Translations under genes and position numbers: made by a program
Assembly: GCA_035250245.1 (NCBI GenBank)
Contig: DATFFH010000016.1
Span: forward strand, 1 to 64,000
Origin: Luteimonas_C sp035250245
Lineage (GTDB): Bacteria > Pseudomonadota > Gammaproteobacteria > Xanthomonadales > Xanthomonadaceae
Direction: 5' to 3'
DNA length: 64,000 bases
Notes under the pieces: model-generated
What the model was told of the DNA's origin: nothing
Seen by the model: only the letters and a program-made list of their open reading frames with translations
Database searches by the model: none
Shown: one piece after another, positions 1 to 7,849 of the stretch
Layout of the letters: every line of letters begins with the position of its first letter
Numbering within the stretch: position 1 is the first letter of the stretch

Positions 1-40
1 CCTTCCATCAAATCGCGGCACTGCAAAGACTTAGGGAAAA

Positions 41-145
41 GCTCGCGGCTAAAGCCGCTCCTACGAAAAGCAGTCGGGCGTCTCCGGTCCTCTCTTGCGG
101 ATTTTGGCGATTGTAAGGAAAGCTCGCGGCTGAAGCCGCTCCTAC
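41..145 (-). repeat. Two REP-like elements, family A
   Basis: Copies at 41-64 and 122-145, both in complement orientation, so the GTAG head is at the right end of each. Each is an imperfect palindrome of about 24 bases (head GTAGGAGCGG, tail CCGCGAGC). The second copy has C for T in its loop. The 168 bases before the first gene hold only these copies; no coding signal is seen. Confidence 0.85.
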
Positions 146-168
146 AAAAGCAAAAAATTTGCCATGCG

Positions 169-519
169 CTAGATCGGCGTCTGTTGATTGAACGCCAACT
201 TCCATTCGCCGCCTTCTTTCACATAGACGCTGCCGACGAAGGCCTCATACGTCCGGTCGTCGCCCGCCTTCCGGGCGTGCGCGCGATAGATGACCATCGC
301 CACACCCGGTGCCGGTTCGGTCACGGCCAAGTCGCGCAATTCGACCTGTTCCCAGCGCGACAGGTCGTCGATCGCGTCGACGATCGCCTGCCGATCGAGG
401 ATACCCGCCGGTTCCGGATACACCGCCTTCGCTTCGGCGGCCAGATGTTCGTCGTAGAAGTTGCGCGTTCCTTTCCAGAACCGCGATTCCAGTTCTCCCA
501 GTTCTTTTTCCAGGCTCAT
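169..519 (-). CDS. DUF4440/SnoaL-like NTF2-fold protein
   Basis: A 116-residue protein with the size and pattern of DUF4440/NTF2-fold proteins: an N-terminal amphipathic helix (MSLEKELGELESRFW), a central segment with LDRQAIVDAIDDL, and C-terminal strands ending GGEWKLAFNQQTPI, where the W-K-hydrophobic strand is typical of the family. These are small cone-shaped proteins, often of unknown ligand, seen as enzymes or stress proteins. No signal peptide, so probably cytoplasmic. ATG at 517-519 is chosen because the longer frame upstream is antisense to the desaturase gene. It lies 95 bases downstream of the desaturase on the same strand. Function is not assignable. Confidence 0.8.
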   Translation of the reverse strand: MSLEKELGELESRFWKGTRNFYDEHLAAEAKAVYPEPAGILDRQAIVDAIDDLSRWEQVELRDLAVTEPAPGVAMVIYRAHARKAGDDRTYEAFVGSVYVKEGGEWKLAFNQQTPI

Positions 520-614
520 GCGGAGTTCTCCGTGCGACGCTCGGTACAGTGTCGCGACGCCCGGGTTCCCGCCGCGTGACGAACTCGCGACGCGTTGCAA
601 CGGCGACGCTCGCA

Positions 615-2090
615 TCAGGAAGAAGGATAAGCGTCCGCCAGCAAGGCATCCGATGCCTGGATCCCCGACCACAAAGCCGATGGCACGCCGTAGCCGGGAT
701 AGGTGGTTTGACCGGCTAGATAAAGCCCACCGACGTGCGTGCGGTGGGGGAAGAACTGTCCCGGCGTAGCGCCCGGGGCGATGCCGTACAGCGCGCCTTC
801 GTAGAGATGGCGTTGGATCGCGAAAGTCTGCGGGTCCATGGCCTGCACCGTCTCGATCGAGAGCGCGGGCAACTTCCGCCGAAGACCTTCGATGTAGTTT
901 TCCACGGTTCGCTCCGTCATCGACGCGCTCCACTGCGATGCCGAGGCGACGCCGCTCACGGGCGCATAGAGCTCGATGACCGTTTTTCCTTGCGGCGCGA
1001 CCTCCGGCAGCGTCGGCGTCGGATTCGTGTAAGCGAGCCAACGCGGGACGTCCGGCTGGCTTTCGTGCATCCGTCCCTGCTCGGCCATCGGCGGGACGTG
1101 ATTGACGATGAAGGCCCCCGGATCGCCGATGCTGCTGCAACCAATCTGAATCGCGATCGCGCGATGCGAGAGCGGCGATCGGCGCGCTTGTTTCGCGAAC
1201 CGCAGCGGTACGGCCTGCTGAGGCAACAAGCGCGACACCAGCTCGAATCCGGAGCAGGTCGCAACGACTTGCGCGGCCTCGATCACCTCGCCGGTCGACA
1301 ACTCGACCGCCCGGATGCGTCCGCCGGTCACCTGCAGCCCGCTGACTTTCGCGCCATAACGGAACGCCACCGATCGTTGCCTTGCGGCCCGCTCCAGCGC
1401 GGCAGGAATCGCACCCATGCCGCCCCGTGGTAGGTAGAAGCCTTCTTCGAGCAAGGCCAGAAAACCAATGATCTGGGTGGCAGGCAGGCGCGCAGGCGCC
1501 ATGCCCGTGTACAGCAGCGTCGAGGCGACCGCCGCCTGGACGTCGGGGTCCTGGAACTGCGCGGCTATCAGCCGCTCCACGCTGCCGGTCATGCGCGGCA
1601 GGTATCGCCACAACCGTCCCAGCAATCGCGGCAACGAGGGCGGTGCCGGCAGGATGTCCTGCACAAGCGCCCGGTAGATCGGGCTCCATCGTTCGCGCAA
1701 CGCGGCTAGTTCTCCGCGCAAGACGGCGGTACGCCGCGATGCGTTTTCGCCTTCGATGAAAGAGGCCTCGGCGCTGGACAGATGCACGGTCGTGCCGTTG
1801 TCCAGGACGGTGCGGTGCGGATGGGCGATGGGAACCAGCGACAACTCGGCATCCAAGCCGAGTTCCAGGCGATGGAAGGCGGCTCTCAGCACCGACGGCA
1901 CCGCGACATACAGCGCGCCGTTGTTGAACGTGTACCCCGACACCTGCCGGGTCGAACAACAACCGCCCGCCGAGTCGCCAGCTTCCAGCACGGTCACCTG
2001 CCGTCCCGAACGCGCCAGGTTGAGCGCTGCGCCCAGCCCGGCCAGGCCGGCGCCGATCACCACCACGGAAGAATTCTCGCTGCGGGACAT
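615..2090 (-). CDS. FAD-dependent phytoene desaturase-like oxidoreductase
   Basis: A 491-residue flavoprotein of the CrtI/amine-oxidase-like superfamily. Residues about 9-37 form the Rossmann dinucleotide fold (VVIGAGLAGLGAALNLARSG then TVLEAG). The C-terminus (GGLYLAGQTTYPGYGVPSAL, then GIQASDALLA) is the second FAD-contact region typical of carotenoid desaturases and retinol saturase relatives. Length fits the family (about 490-520). No carotenoid genes are adjacent, so the substrate is unknown and it may act on another polyprenyl or lipid. It is divergent from a TetR regulator across a 23-bp palindrome, so regulation by that TetR is likely by position. ATG at 2088-2090 starts directly at the FAD motif. 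Confidence 0.85.
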   Translation of the reverse strand: MSRSENSSVVVIGAGLAGLGAALNLARSGRQVTVLEAGDSAGGCCSTRQVSGYTFNNGALYVAVPSVLRAAFHRLELGLDAELSLVPIAHPHRTVLDNGTTVHLSSAEASFIEGENASRRTAVLRGELAALRERWSPIYRALVQDILPAPPSLPRLLGRLWRYLPRMTGSVERLIAAQFQDPDVQAAVASTLLYTGMAPARLPATQIIGFLALLEEGFYLPRGGMGAIPAALERAARQRSVAFRYGAKVSGLQVTGGRIRAVELSTGEVIEAAQVVATCSGFELVSRLLPQQAVPLRFAKQARRSPLSHRAIAIQIGCSSIGDPGAFIVNHVPPMAEQGRMHESQPDVPRWLAYTNPTPTLPEVAPQGKTVIELYAPVSGVASASQWSASMTERTVENYIEGLRRKLPALSIETVQAMDPQTFAIQRHLYEGALYGIAPGATPGQFFPHRTHVGGLYLAGQTTYPGYGVPSALWSGIQASDALLADAYPSS

Positions 2091-2136
2091 CCTGTTCGGC
2101 CTCGTAAAAATAAGCGTCGGGAAGCATCCCGATCAT

Positions 2137-2159
2137 AAAATTGGACAATGTCCAATTTT
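2137..2159. promoter_or_regulatory. Perfect 23-bp palindrome, probable TetR operator
   Basis: Two 11-base arms, AAAATTGGACA and TGTCCAATTTT, flank a single central A, a perfect dyad. It lies between the divergent desaturase (start 2090) and TetR (start 2180) genes, 20 bases before the TetR ATG, in a locally AT-rich patch. Length and position are typical of TetR-family operators controlling both directions. Binding is inferred. Confidence 0.75.
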
Positions 2160-2179
2160 TATACCACTATATTGTGCGA

Positions 2180-2788
2180 ATGCAAAGCACGCCTTCCGCC
2201 GCACAACCCGTACGCAAGCGGCAACGCACCCGCGACCGCCTGGCGCAGGTCGCCTACGAACTGTTCGAAACGCACGGCTACGACGCGGTCACCATGGACC
2301 AGATCGCAACCGCCGCCGACGTCGCCAGAGGCACGCTCTACAACCATTTCGCGATCAAGGAAGCGGTGTTGGTCCATTGGATGCATGCGCAACTCGCGCA
2401 CGATCTTTCGCCGCTGATGGAGAAGGCGATGCGCCGTACCGGCGTTGAGCGCCGGCTGGCGACGTTGCTGGAGGCTTCGGCAAACTGGTGGGAGGCGCAT
2501 CGCCGTTATCTGGCGCCTTACGTCCGCTACCGTTTCCAGAGCGTCGGGCAGGAGCCGACGAGCAGCGCATCCGACATGGTGACGGTGTATGCGTTGCTGA
2601 TCGAACAAGGACAGAAAAACGGCGAGATCCGCAAAAGCGCAGCCGTGGCGCGGCTCGCGCTTTACCTTCACTACCTCACGCTTTGCGCCTTGTTGCGCTG
2701 GCTGGACGATCCGGAACTGTCGCTGGCCGACGAATTCACGCAGGTGCTCGCGTTTTTTCGGCAAGGCGCGATGGCGCGGACGGCATGA
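2180..2788 (+). CDS. TetR/AcrR family transcriptional regulator
   Basis: A 202-residue regulator. Residues about 10-60 form the TetR helix-turn-helix: RDRLAQVAYELFETHGYDAV, MDQIATAADVARGTLYNHF, then KEAV. The rest is the variable helical ligand domain (WEAHRRYLAPYVRYRF, ARLALYLHYLTLCALLRWLD). ATG 2180 is preferred because the upstream in-frame TTG at 2141 lies inside the operator-like palindrome and would add a non-TetR leader. It is divergent from the FAD oxidoreductase, so the likely role is repression of that gene and itself; the inducer is unknown. It ends 1 base from the convergent GST stop. Confidence 0.92.
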   Translation: MQSTPSAAQPVRKRQRTRDRLAQVAYELFETHGYDAVTMDQIATAADVARGTLYNHFAIKEAVLVHWMHAQLAHDLSPLMEKAMRRTGVERRLATLLEASANWWEAHRRYLAPYVRYRFQSVGQEPTSSASDMVTVYALLIEQGQKNGEIRKSAAVARLALYLHYLTLCALLRWLDDPELSLADEFTQVLAFFRQGAMARTA

Positions 2789-2789
2789 G

Positions 2790-3416
2790 TTAAGCCTGCC
2801 GTGCGTCCGGCCACGGATCGGCCCACGCGGGAATGCGCATCAGCCGGTCCAGCCAGCGCAACAGGTTCGGATAATCCTGGAACGGCATCTCGGCTTCGCG
2901 CCAATAGCTGGCCATCGAAGCGGCTTGGAAATCGGCGATGGTCAGCCTGTCCAGCGCCAGGTAATCGCGGTCACGCAAATGATCGTCCAGCACCTTCGCG
3001 TATTTGGGCAGATACTTGGCTTGATCGTGCAGCGCGTCGCGGTCCGGCGGGCCGATGCCGAACGTCGTCTTGACGATGTGCTCGAAATAGTAAGGCGACA
3101 CCTCGGGCGACCAATGGCTGTTGTTCCAGGAAATCCAGCGCAACACGTCGACCTGTCCGGCCGGATCGTGCGCGGGCCACAGGTCCGAGCCCTGCTTGAT
3201 GCACAGATAAGCCATGATCGCGGCCGATTCCCACAGGACGACATCGCCGTCGACCAGGACCGGCGCTTTCATGTTCGGATTCAGAGCGGCGTAGCCGGGC
3301 GATTTCAGGCCTTCCGCGCCCAGTTTCTGCTCGACGTACCGTGCATCGACGCCAAGGTGCTTGGCCAGCGCCAGCACGCGTCGCGGCGCCTGGGCCTTGA
3401 TCCAATGGATCTCCAT
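2790..3416 (-). CDS. Glutathione S-transferase family protein
   Basis: A 208-residue two-domain GST. The N-terminal thioredoxin-like domain has the cis-Pro strand (MKAPVLVDGDVVLWESAAIM) with the conserved acidic/Ser-like pair ES, followed by an all-helical C-terminal domain containing DRLTIADFQAASM, the GST N-capping/hydrophobic-staple Asp motif. Likely a cytoplasmic glutathione-dependent detoxification enzyme; no substrate can be read. It is convergent with tetR, with a 1-base gap between stop codons. Confidence 0.88.
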   Translation of the reverse strand: MEIHWIKAQAPRRVLALAKHLGVDARYVEQKLGAEGLKSPGYAALNPNMKAPVLVDGDVVLWESAAIMAYLCIKQGSDLWPAHDPAGQVDVLRWISWNNSHWSPEVSPYYFEHIVKTTFGIGPPDRDALHDQAKYLPKYAKVLDDHLRDRDYLALDRLTIADFQAASMASYWREAEMPFQDYPNLLRWLDRLMRIPAWADPWPDARQA

Positions 3417-3485
3417 CGCGTTCTCCGTTCGGTGGGTGGATACCCGTAGTCGAACGGCGGAGCGGGAAATCGACAGCGGCCCGGA

Positions 3486-3740
3486 TCAACGCTTGAAATC
3501 GGTGCGCCGTTCCAATTGATAGATCGCATCCTGGACGTCGTCCATCCTCGCCGCCAGCGCGGTCTGGGCGTCGTACAGGCCGCGGTTGTAGAAGTAGGCG
3601 CCCACTTCGCCGGCGAAGAAATCGAGCAGGAATTCCGCGTCGAAGGCGCCGATCTGCTGCTTCAGCTCTTCGGCGAAATAGAGCTGGATCTTGCGGACGA
3701 TGATCGCCTTCTCTTCGGCGGAAAACTGGATGTCGGTCAT
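3486..3740 (-). CDS. DUF2164 family protein
   Basis: An 84-residue acidic helical protein matching the DUF2164 pattern: start with I-F-S-AEEKAIIVRKIQLYFAEEL, a central GAFDAEFLLDFFAGEVGAYFYNRG, then a helical tail. ATG 3738-3740 is chosen; the longer frame upstream is antisense to the next gene. No catalytic motif. The family is common in proteobacteria and uncharacterised. It lies 7 bases downstream of the TPR lipoprotein gene and may be co-transcribed with it. Confidence 0.85.
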   Translation of the reverse strand: MTDIQFSAEEKAIIVRKIQLYFAEELKQQIGAFDAEFLLDFFAGEVGAYFYNRGLYDAQTALAARMDDVQDAIYQLERRTDFKR

Positions 3741-3747
3741 GCGGGTT

Positions 3748-4377
3748 TTATGGCTCCGGCGGGCGATCAGTACTTTCCAACGCGTCCAAGGCACGCAGGG
3801 CGCGCCGCGTGGATTCCTGGCGCGGCTCGTTCAAGCGCACCCGTAGCGCGAGCGCCTGCGAGAAACGCTCGCGGGCCTGCGCGCTCTGACCCGTTTCGGC
3901 AAGGAACCGGCCCCAATGATGCAGGGTGTAATGCTCGAGTTCCGTGTCTCCGGACGCGCGCGCGATCTGCAAGGCCTCGGGAAATTGCTCCGCGGCTTCC
4001 GTCGAGCGATGCAGATACTGATTGGCCGTCGCCAGATTGAGCAGCAACCAGCCCAAAGTTTCGTCGTCGCCGCTAAGGCGCGCGCGCTCCACCGCCGGAA
4101 CCAGAATGGCGCGCGCTTCGGCTTCCTGGCGTGCGGTGGTGAGCATTCCGCCGAGGTCGGCTGCGGCTTCGAGCTCGGCCGGTTCGTCGCCGCGTTCGCG
4201 CGCGGCGGCCAGCGCGTCGCGCGCCTGCTCGATGTCTTTCTCCAGCGCCGACGGATCGGGCGCGGAATAGCGCTGGAAAAACCCGCTCTCATCGATCGGC
4301 GCCGTTGCGCCGATCGGCGATGCGCAGGCCGAAGCCCACCATGCGATCAAGCCTATCGCCGCGTAGACCGGTTTCAT
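3748..4377 (-). CDS. TPR-containing probable lipoprotein
   Basis: A 209-residue protein with an N-terminal hydrophobic stretch (VYAAIGLIAWWASAC) ending in a lipobox-like ASAC, so it is probably exported and lipidated. The rest is helical with tetratricopeptide-like repeats: one around LGWLLLNLATANQYLHRSTE and one around TLHHWGRFLAETGQSAQARE, each with the W/L-G-A/Y spacing of TPRs. ATG 4377 is preferred over the TTG one codon upstream. It probably forms a protein-binding scaffold in the envelope; no partner is identifiable. Confidence 0.75.
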   Translation of the reverse strand: MKPVYAAIGLIAWWASACASPIGATAPIDESGFFQRYSAPDPSALEKDIEQARDALAAARERGDEPAELEAAADLGGMLTTARQEAEARAILVPAVERARLSGDDETLGWLLLNLATANQYLHRSTEAAEQFPEALQIARASGDTELEHYTLHHWGRFLAETGQSAQARERFSQALALRVRLNEPRQESTRRALRALDALESTDRPPEP

Positions 4378-4383
4378 CAAGAC

Positions 4384-4725
4384 TCAGCCGTTGCCGGCGA
4401 GAGCGGGCTCGGCCTGTTCGGGCCGGCCTTCCCACCAGTCGCCGATCGCATCGATCAGCGGCACCAGCCGCAAGCCGAAAGGCGTCAGCGAATAGTCCAC
4501 CCGCAGCGGATAGCCGGGGTATGCGGTGCGCAGCACCACGCCGGCATCCTCGAGCTTTCGCAACTCCAAAGTCAGGATCCGATGCGAGATGGTCGGATTG
4601 TCGCGCCGCAGATCCGCGAAACGCTTGGTTCCATCCTTCAGGTAGTACAGCAGCAAGGTCGGCCATCGCCCGCTGAGCAAGCGCATGGCTTCTTCGATGG
4701 GGCAATGCGAGACGACGTCTTTCAT
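4384..4725 (-). CDS. HxlR family transcriptional regulator
   Basis: A 113-residue winged-helix regulator with the HxlR signature: Cys near the N-terminus (HCPIEEAMRLLSGRWPTLLL), YYLKDGTKRFADLRR, TISHRILTLELRKLEDAGVV, then the wing YPLRVDYSLTPFGLRLVPLI. The conserved Cys8 is often redox- or electrophile-sensing in this family. It is divergent from a GST gene across about 90 bases in which ACCTGGTT occurs twice (4732-4739 and 4794-4801). Control of that GST is inferred from the divergent layout. Confidence 0.93.
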   Translation of the reverse strand: MKDVVSHCPIEEAMRLLSGRWPTLLLYYLKDGTKRFADLRRDNPTISHRILTLELRKLEDAGVVLRTAYPGYPLRVDYSLTPFGLRLVPLIDAIGDWWEGRPEQAEPALAGNG

Positions 4726-4814
4726 GAAAGCACCTGGTTACAGAAATGTGCGCAATTTACTCGGCGGCGATGCCGGCATAAGTTGCAGTCTGGACCTGGT
4801 TGGGAATATTTCAA

Positions 4815-5534
4815 GTGAAAGAAGACGACAACACTCCGCTACTGGTGTACGGCCATCCGCTGGGCAGCTCGATGGGCCTGGTGGCCGCGTTCGAATGGCT
4901 GGGCATGCCTTATCGCCTCACCCGCGTCGACATGCTCGCGGAAATGAAGAACGACGCCTACGCGCGCCTCAACGGCCGCCTGGAAACGCCGGTCCTCGTC
5001 ACCGACGACGGTCGCGCGCTGACCGAAACCATGGCCATCGCCGCCTGGCTCGAAAACCGCGACACGGACCGCAGGGTCAGCTTCGATCCGGGATCGGTGC
5101 AGGCCGATCGCATGCATCAGCTGATGGGCTTCCTCAATACCGGCTTCACCGCTTCCTTCACGCCTTTGTGGGTGGCGTTGGAAATGCAGCCGGCGGATCC
5201 CGTTTTGCAGGAGAACTTGCGCAAATTCGGTCGCGGATACGTGGCCGAACGCCACGACCGGCTGGAAGCGATGATCGGCGACACGGCCTTCCTGGTCGGG
5301 GATCGTCCGACTCTGGCCGACGCCGTGTTGATCGGCGTCGCGCGCTGGCTGGAATATCACGAAGTCGCGCAGCCGGCGCGCTGGCCGCGCTTGGCGGCGC
5401 TGCGCGAGCGGATCGAGGCCGATCCGGCGGTGAGGTTCGCCATCGCGATCGAAAACGGGGAAACGCCGGCCGGTTCCGGTGCATTCCGCGGCCACGTGCC
5501 TCTGGCCGAAACGATCGCGCGCTACGGCCGCTGA
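4815..5534 (+). CDS. Glutathione S-transferase family protein
   Basis: About 239 residues from GTG 4815, which has GGGA 9 bases upstream; an in-frame TTG at 4800 would add five residues. It has an N-terminal thioredoxin-like domain (PLLVYGHPLGSSMGLVAAFE, then LETPVLVTDDGRALTETMAI with the cis-Pro and Glu-Thr contacts) and a helical domain with DRPTLADAVLIGVARWLEYH carrying the GST N-cap Asp. Divergent from the HxlR regulator, suggesting inducible detoxification. The 3' end overlaps the convergent DUF2834 gene by 13 bases. Confidence 0.88.
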   Translation: MKEDDNTPLLVYGHPLGSSMGLVAAFEWLGMPYRLTRVDMLAEMKNDAYARLNGRLETPVLVTDDGRALTETMAIAAWLENRDTDRRVSFDPGSVQADRMHQLMGFLNTGFTASFTPLWVALEMQPADPVLQENLRKFGRGYVAERHDRLEAMIGDTAFLVGDRPTLADAVLIGVARWLEYHEVAQPARWPRLAALRERIEADPAVRFAIAIENGETPAGSGAFRGHVPLAETIARYGR

Positions 5535-5842
5535 AGCGCGTCGAGGTGTCGCTGGCGCAGCCAAAGGAACCACGGCAGCGCCAGCGACACGCCCACCGCC
5601 AAACCCAGCAGCGACAGCCACCAGCGCCGCATCGCCAGGCGCCGCCCTTCGACGGCGGCGAACGCCGCGAACGCGATCGCGGACACCAGCACATCCGTCC
5701 ATGCGAAGGCCGAAACCGGCGTTGCGGCCGCTTGCCGCACGAGCAGGGGCAGATCGAATCCGTGTTCGCTCAGCCAAGGCAAGAAGACAGCGAGCGGCCA
5801 CGCCGCGCCCAGGATGCACAACAGCGCGTACACGATTCGCAT
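5522..5842 (-). CDS. DUF2834 membrane protein
   Basis: A 106-residue inner-membrane protein with three predicted transmembrane helices: IVYALLCILGAAWPLAVFLP, a middle WTDVLVSAIAFAAFAAVEG, and LSLLGLAVGVSLALPWFLWL, ending in RQRHLDAL. The first helix followed by LPWLSEHGFDLPLLV is the usual DUF2834 signature. Function unknown. It is convergent with, and overlaps, the GST gene by 13 bases. Confidence 0.8.
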   Translation of the reverse strand: MRIVYALLCILGAAWPLAVFLPWLSEHGFDLPLLVRQAAATPVSAFAWTDVLVSAIAFAAFAAVEGRRLAMRRWWLSLLGLAVGVSLALPWFLWLRQRHLDALQRP

Positions 5843-6010
5843 GGCGCCTCCGATGCTGGATTCGCCTCAGTGTACGCGGCGGCCGTTTCTATACGGCGCT
5901 CAGCCGGTAAGCGAAACCGCCGCCGCCAATCCGGCGGCCAGGGCGATCAGGACCAGGAAGCCGTGGCGCAGATGGAACGGGATTCCATCGTCTCCGTGAC
6001 CTGTCGCAAT

Positions 6011-6508
6011 TCAGAAGAATCGGCTCAGAACCAGCGCGCTCAGATACAGGCCGAAACCGAACACCGCATGCGTCAACAGGCTTTTCAGCCGCGCCTGGCG
6101 AGGATTCGGAGTCTTGGAAGCGGCGATGCCGAATCCGAACGAAGGCTGCATGATCAGGAACGGCACGGCCACCGTGGCGACGCCGAACAGCAGCGCCGGC
6201 CACAGCGTGGGCCGTTGCAGCCATTCCGCCGGCGCCAGCGCGACCAGCGCCACGGCGAAGATCGCGCCGATCAGATAGTGCGCGATCCAGCCCACCGTGC
6301 ATTCGCGCGGCTTGGGCGCGGCGGCGCCGATGCTGGCGTGCTTGAACGTGCCCGCCGGCATGTGGCGCAACCAGCGGCCGACCAGGCAATAGCTGAGCGA
6401 AGGGATGTCGAAGGCGCGCTTGAGCAGCAAGGCCCAGGCATCCATCACCAAGGTGGCGCCGAATCCGACGAGCACCGCGGCCAGCAAGAGGTTCGGTTCG
6501 ATGTTCAT
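6011..6508 (-). CDS. DUF2938 membrane protein
   Basis: A 165-residue integral membrane protein with about four hydrophobic helices. Recognisable DUF2938 features are ATLVMDAWALLLKRAF, LVGRWLRHMP, GWIAHYLIGAIFAVALVAL and ALLFGVATVAVPFLIMQPSF. Function unknown. The reading frame stays open for 36 codons past its TGA stop (6011-6013 down to 5900), encoding a hydrophobic stretch with no usual start codon; see findings. No other gene is seen between this and DUF2834. Confidence 0.85.
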   Translation of the reverse strand: MNIEPNLLLAAVLVGFGATLVMDAWALLLKRAFDIPSLSYCLVGRWLRHMPAGTFKHASIGAAAPKPRECTVGWIAHYLIGAIFAVALVALAPAEWLQRPTLWPALLFGVATVAVPFLIMQPSFGFGIAASKTPNPRQARLKSLLTHAVFGFGLYLSALVLSRFF

Positions 6509-6538
6509 GGCTCGATCCGAGGGAGAGAGGCCCGCATC

Positions 6539-6569
6539 GTAGCCCGGGTAAGGCGCAGCCGCACCCGGG
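6539..6569 (+). repeat. REP-like element, family GTAGCCCGGG
   Basis: GTAGCCCGGGTAAGG followed by CGCAGCC and GCACCCGGG, an imperfect palindrome with a GTAG head. A second member of the same family lies at 13636-13663. Confidence 0.7.
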
Positions 6570-6602
6570 AAACCCGCAACGCTGCGATGCGCAGATGTGC
6601 GC

Positions 6603-7133
6603 TCAGGCCGCCGGCCAACCCGCGCGCGCCGCGCGCCGCAAGCTGGATCGGACGATGATGCGATGGAACGGCGCGATGAGCCGGATATACGTGCGGCCGA
6701 GGAGATTGTGGCAGCGAACGACCGTGGACAGGACCACCTTGCGCTCGCTCTGCGCCGGCGACGCCGGGCAGAGCAGCGACAGCCTGAAATCCAGATGCTT
6801 GTCGTCTTCGCCCATCACGATTTCGTTCGGCGCGATGCTGTAGATCTTGAACATGCCGACGCGCTGCGTCCGGTCGGCCGTGCCGTTGGCCAGCGAATGC
6901 GCCGTCTTCAGGCCCAAGCCGGCCACCAGCGCGTCGCGCAACCGCATCAATGCCGCGGCCCAGGGCGAGTGTTGGGAGAAGATGAAACGCGCCAGGCGTT
7001 CCGGATCGGTCGATGCGCCGGGCGGCAGCGCGATTTCGTAAGCGTCGGCGAAGTTCGGCGGGGAATAGACGCCTACGACCGCGGAATCGGCCGGCAGCGG
7101 CACGGAAGCGACATGGACGGAATCGTGGGGCAT
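6603..7133 (-). CDS. DUF2867 domain-containing protein
   Basis: A 176-residue protein matching DUF2867: an N-terminal region with DAYEIALPPGA, then SPWAAALMRLRDALVAGLGL, and the characteristic NEIVMGEDDKHLDFRLSLL, followed by a C-terminal RTYIRLIAPFHRIIVR. The family often accompanies NmrA-like reductases or lipid-binding proteins and has no firm biochemical function. The basic tail (RSSLRRAARA) may contact membrane or nucleic acid, which is speculation. It belongs to the long unidirectional series. Confidence 0.82.
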   Translation of the reverse strand: MPHDSVHVASVPLPADSAVVGVYSPPNFADAYEIALPPGASTDPERLARFIFSQHSPWAAALMRLRDALVAGLGLKTAHSLANGTADRTQRVGMFKIYSIAPNEIVMGEDDKHLDFRLSLLCPASPAQSERKVVLSTVVRCHNLLGRTYIRLIAPFHRIIVRSSLRRAARAGWPAA

Positions 7134-7197
7134 GCGGGCTTCGAACGTCTGGATCGAATCGAGCCGAACGGCTTCGGTTCGAAGGCCATCATACCGC

Positions 7198-7785
7198 TCA
7201 GCGAGGCAAGCTTACCGACCAGGCGACGAAGGCGAGCCAAACAGGGGCGAACGCGAACAGCCATTTCGCGATAGGACGAAAAGACATTCGCCGCGCCGCC
7301 GCGACGAGAACGGCCAGCACAGGCAGCAGCACCGCCAGTTCGATCAGCAGATTGCGCCAAAGATAGTAGTTGCCAGGCGCCAACCGTCCTGCGCTGGGCA
7401 ATACGCCGAAAGGCAGGGCCACATCGTGATCGGGCAGCGGCCACAGCAGCGGCACCGGATGCGCGCCTACCAGCAGATCCAGCAACGGGTGGGACAAGCT
7501 CGCCGCCAGAAATGCGAGGGATGGCATTCGGACAGGAGTTTTGCGGTCGGAGCGAGCCGTAAGCCACCAAGCGAGCGAAGCTGTCGCCAGGCCGAACAAT
7601 AGGCAATGGGTGATGCGCGGCGCGGGGGCCATGTCGAATAGCCAGATCGCGAAGTAGTCGAAGTCCGGGCAGATGGCGAGGAAGACGAAAACGGGCAGCA
7701 TCAGGAGCAACTGCCTGTTTTCAAGCGGTTTGAATGCCAAATATGCGGCGACGCCAGCGGCCGCGTGACCTGCGATGGAAGACAT
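7198..7785 (-). CDS. YdjM/DUF457-like membrane metal-dependent hydrolase
   Basis: About 195 residues from ATG 7785; an in-frame GTG at 7803 is an alternative. Multiple transmembrane helices carry the YdjM/DUF457 motifs: an early His (SSIAGHAAAGVAAYLAF), CPDFDYFAIW with the two acidic residues, ITHCLLFGLA, and LAASLSHPLLDLLV near a second His-Asp pair. These conserved His/Asp residues are thought to form an intramembrane metal site. The substrate is unknown. Confidence 0.85.
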   Translation of the reverse strand: MSSIAGHAAAGVAAYLAFKPLENRQLLLMLPVFVFLAICPDFDYFAIWLFDMAPAPRITHCLLFGLATASLAWWLTARSDRKTPVRMPSLAFLAASLSHPLLDLLVGAHPVPLLWPLPDHDVALPFGVLPSAGRLAPGNYYLWRNLLIELAVLLPVLAVLVAAARRMSFRPIAKWLFAFAPVWLAFVAWSVSLPR

Positions 7786-7849
7786 AAGCCGCGATCTGCT
7801 CACTAAGCCAGCGGTTCCTCTCCCTTTTCAAAGGGGGAACAGCAGCAGC

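Noticed and set aside
41..145. Repeated palindromes as a possible CRISPR array
   Set aside because: Copies are irregularly spaced, imperfect and scattered over the whole window; there are no equal-length spacers and no cas genes.
169..2148. A 659-codon minus-strand frame covering the left end
   Set aside because: Only its last 116 residues look real (the DUF4440 gene). The rest is an out-of-frame shadow of the desaturase with an Arg/Gly-rich composition.
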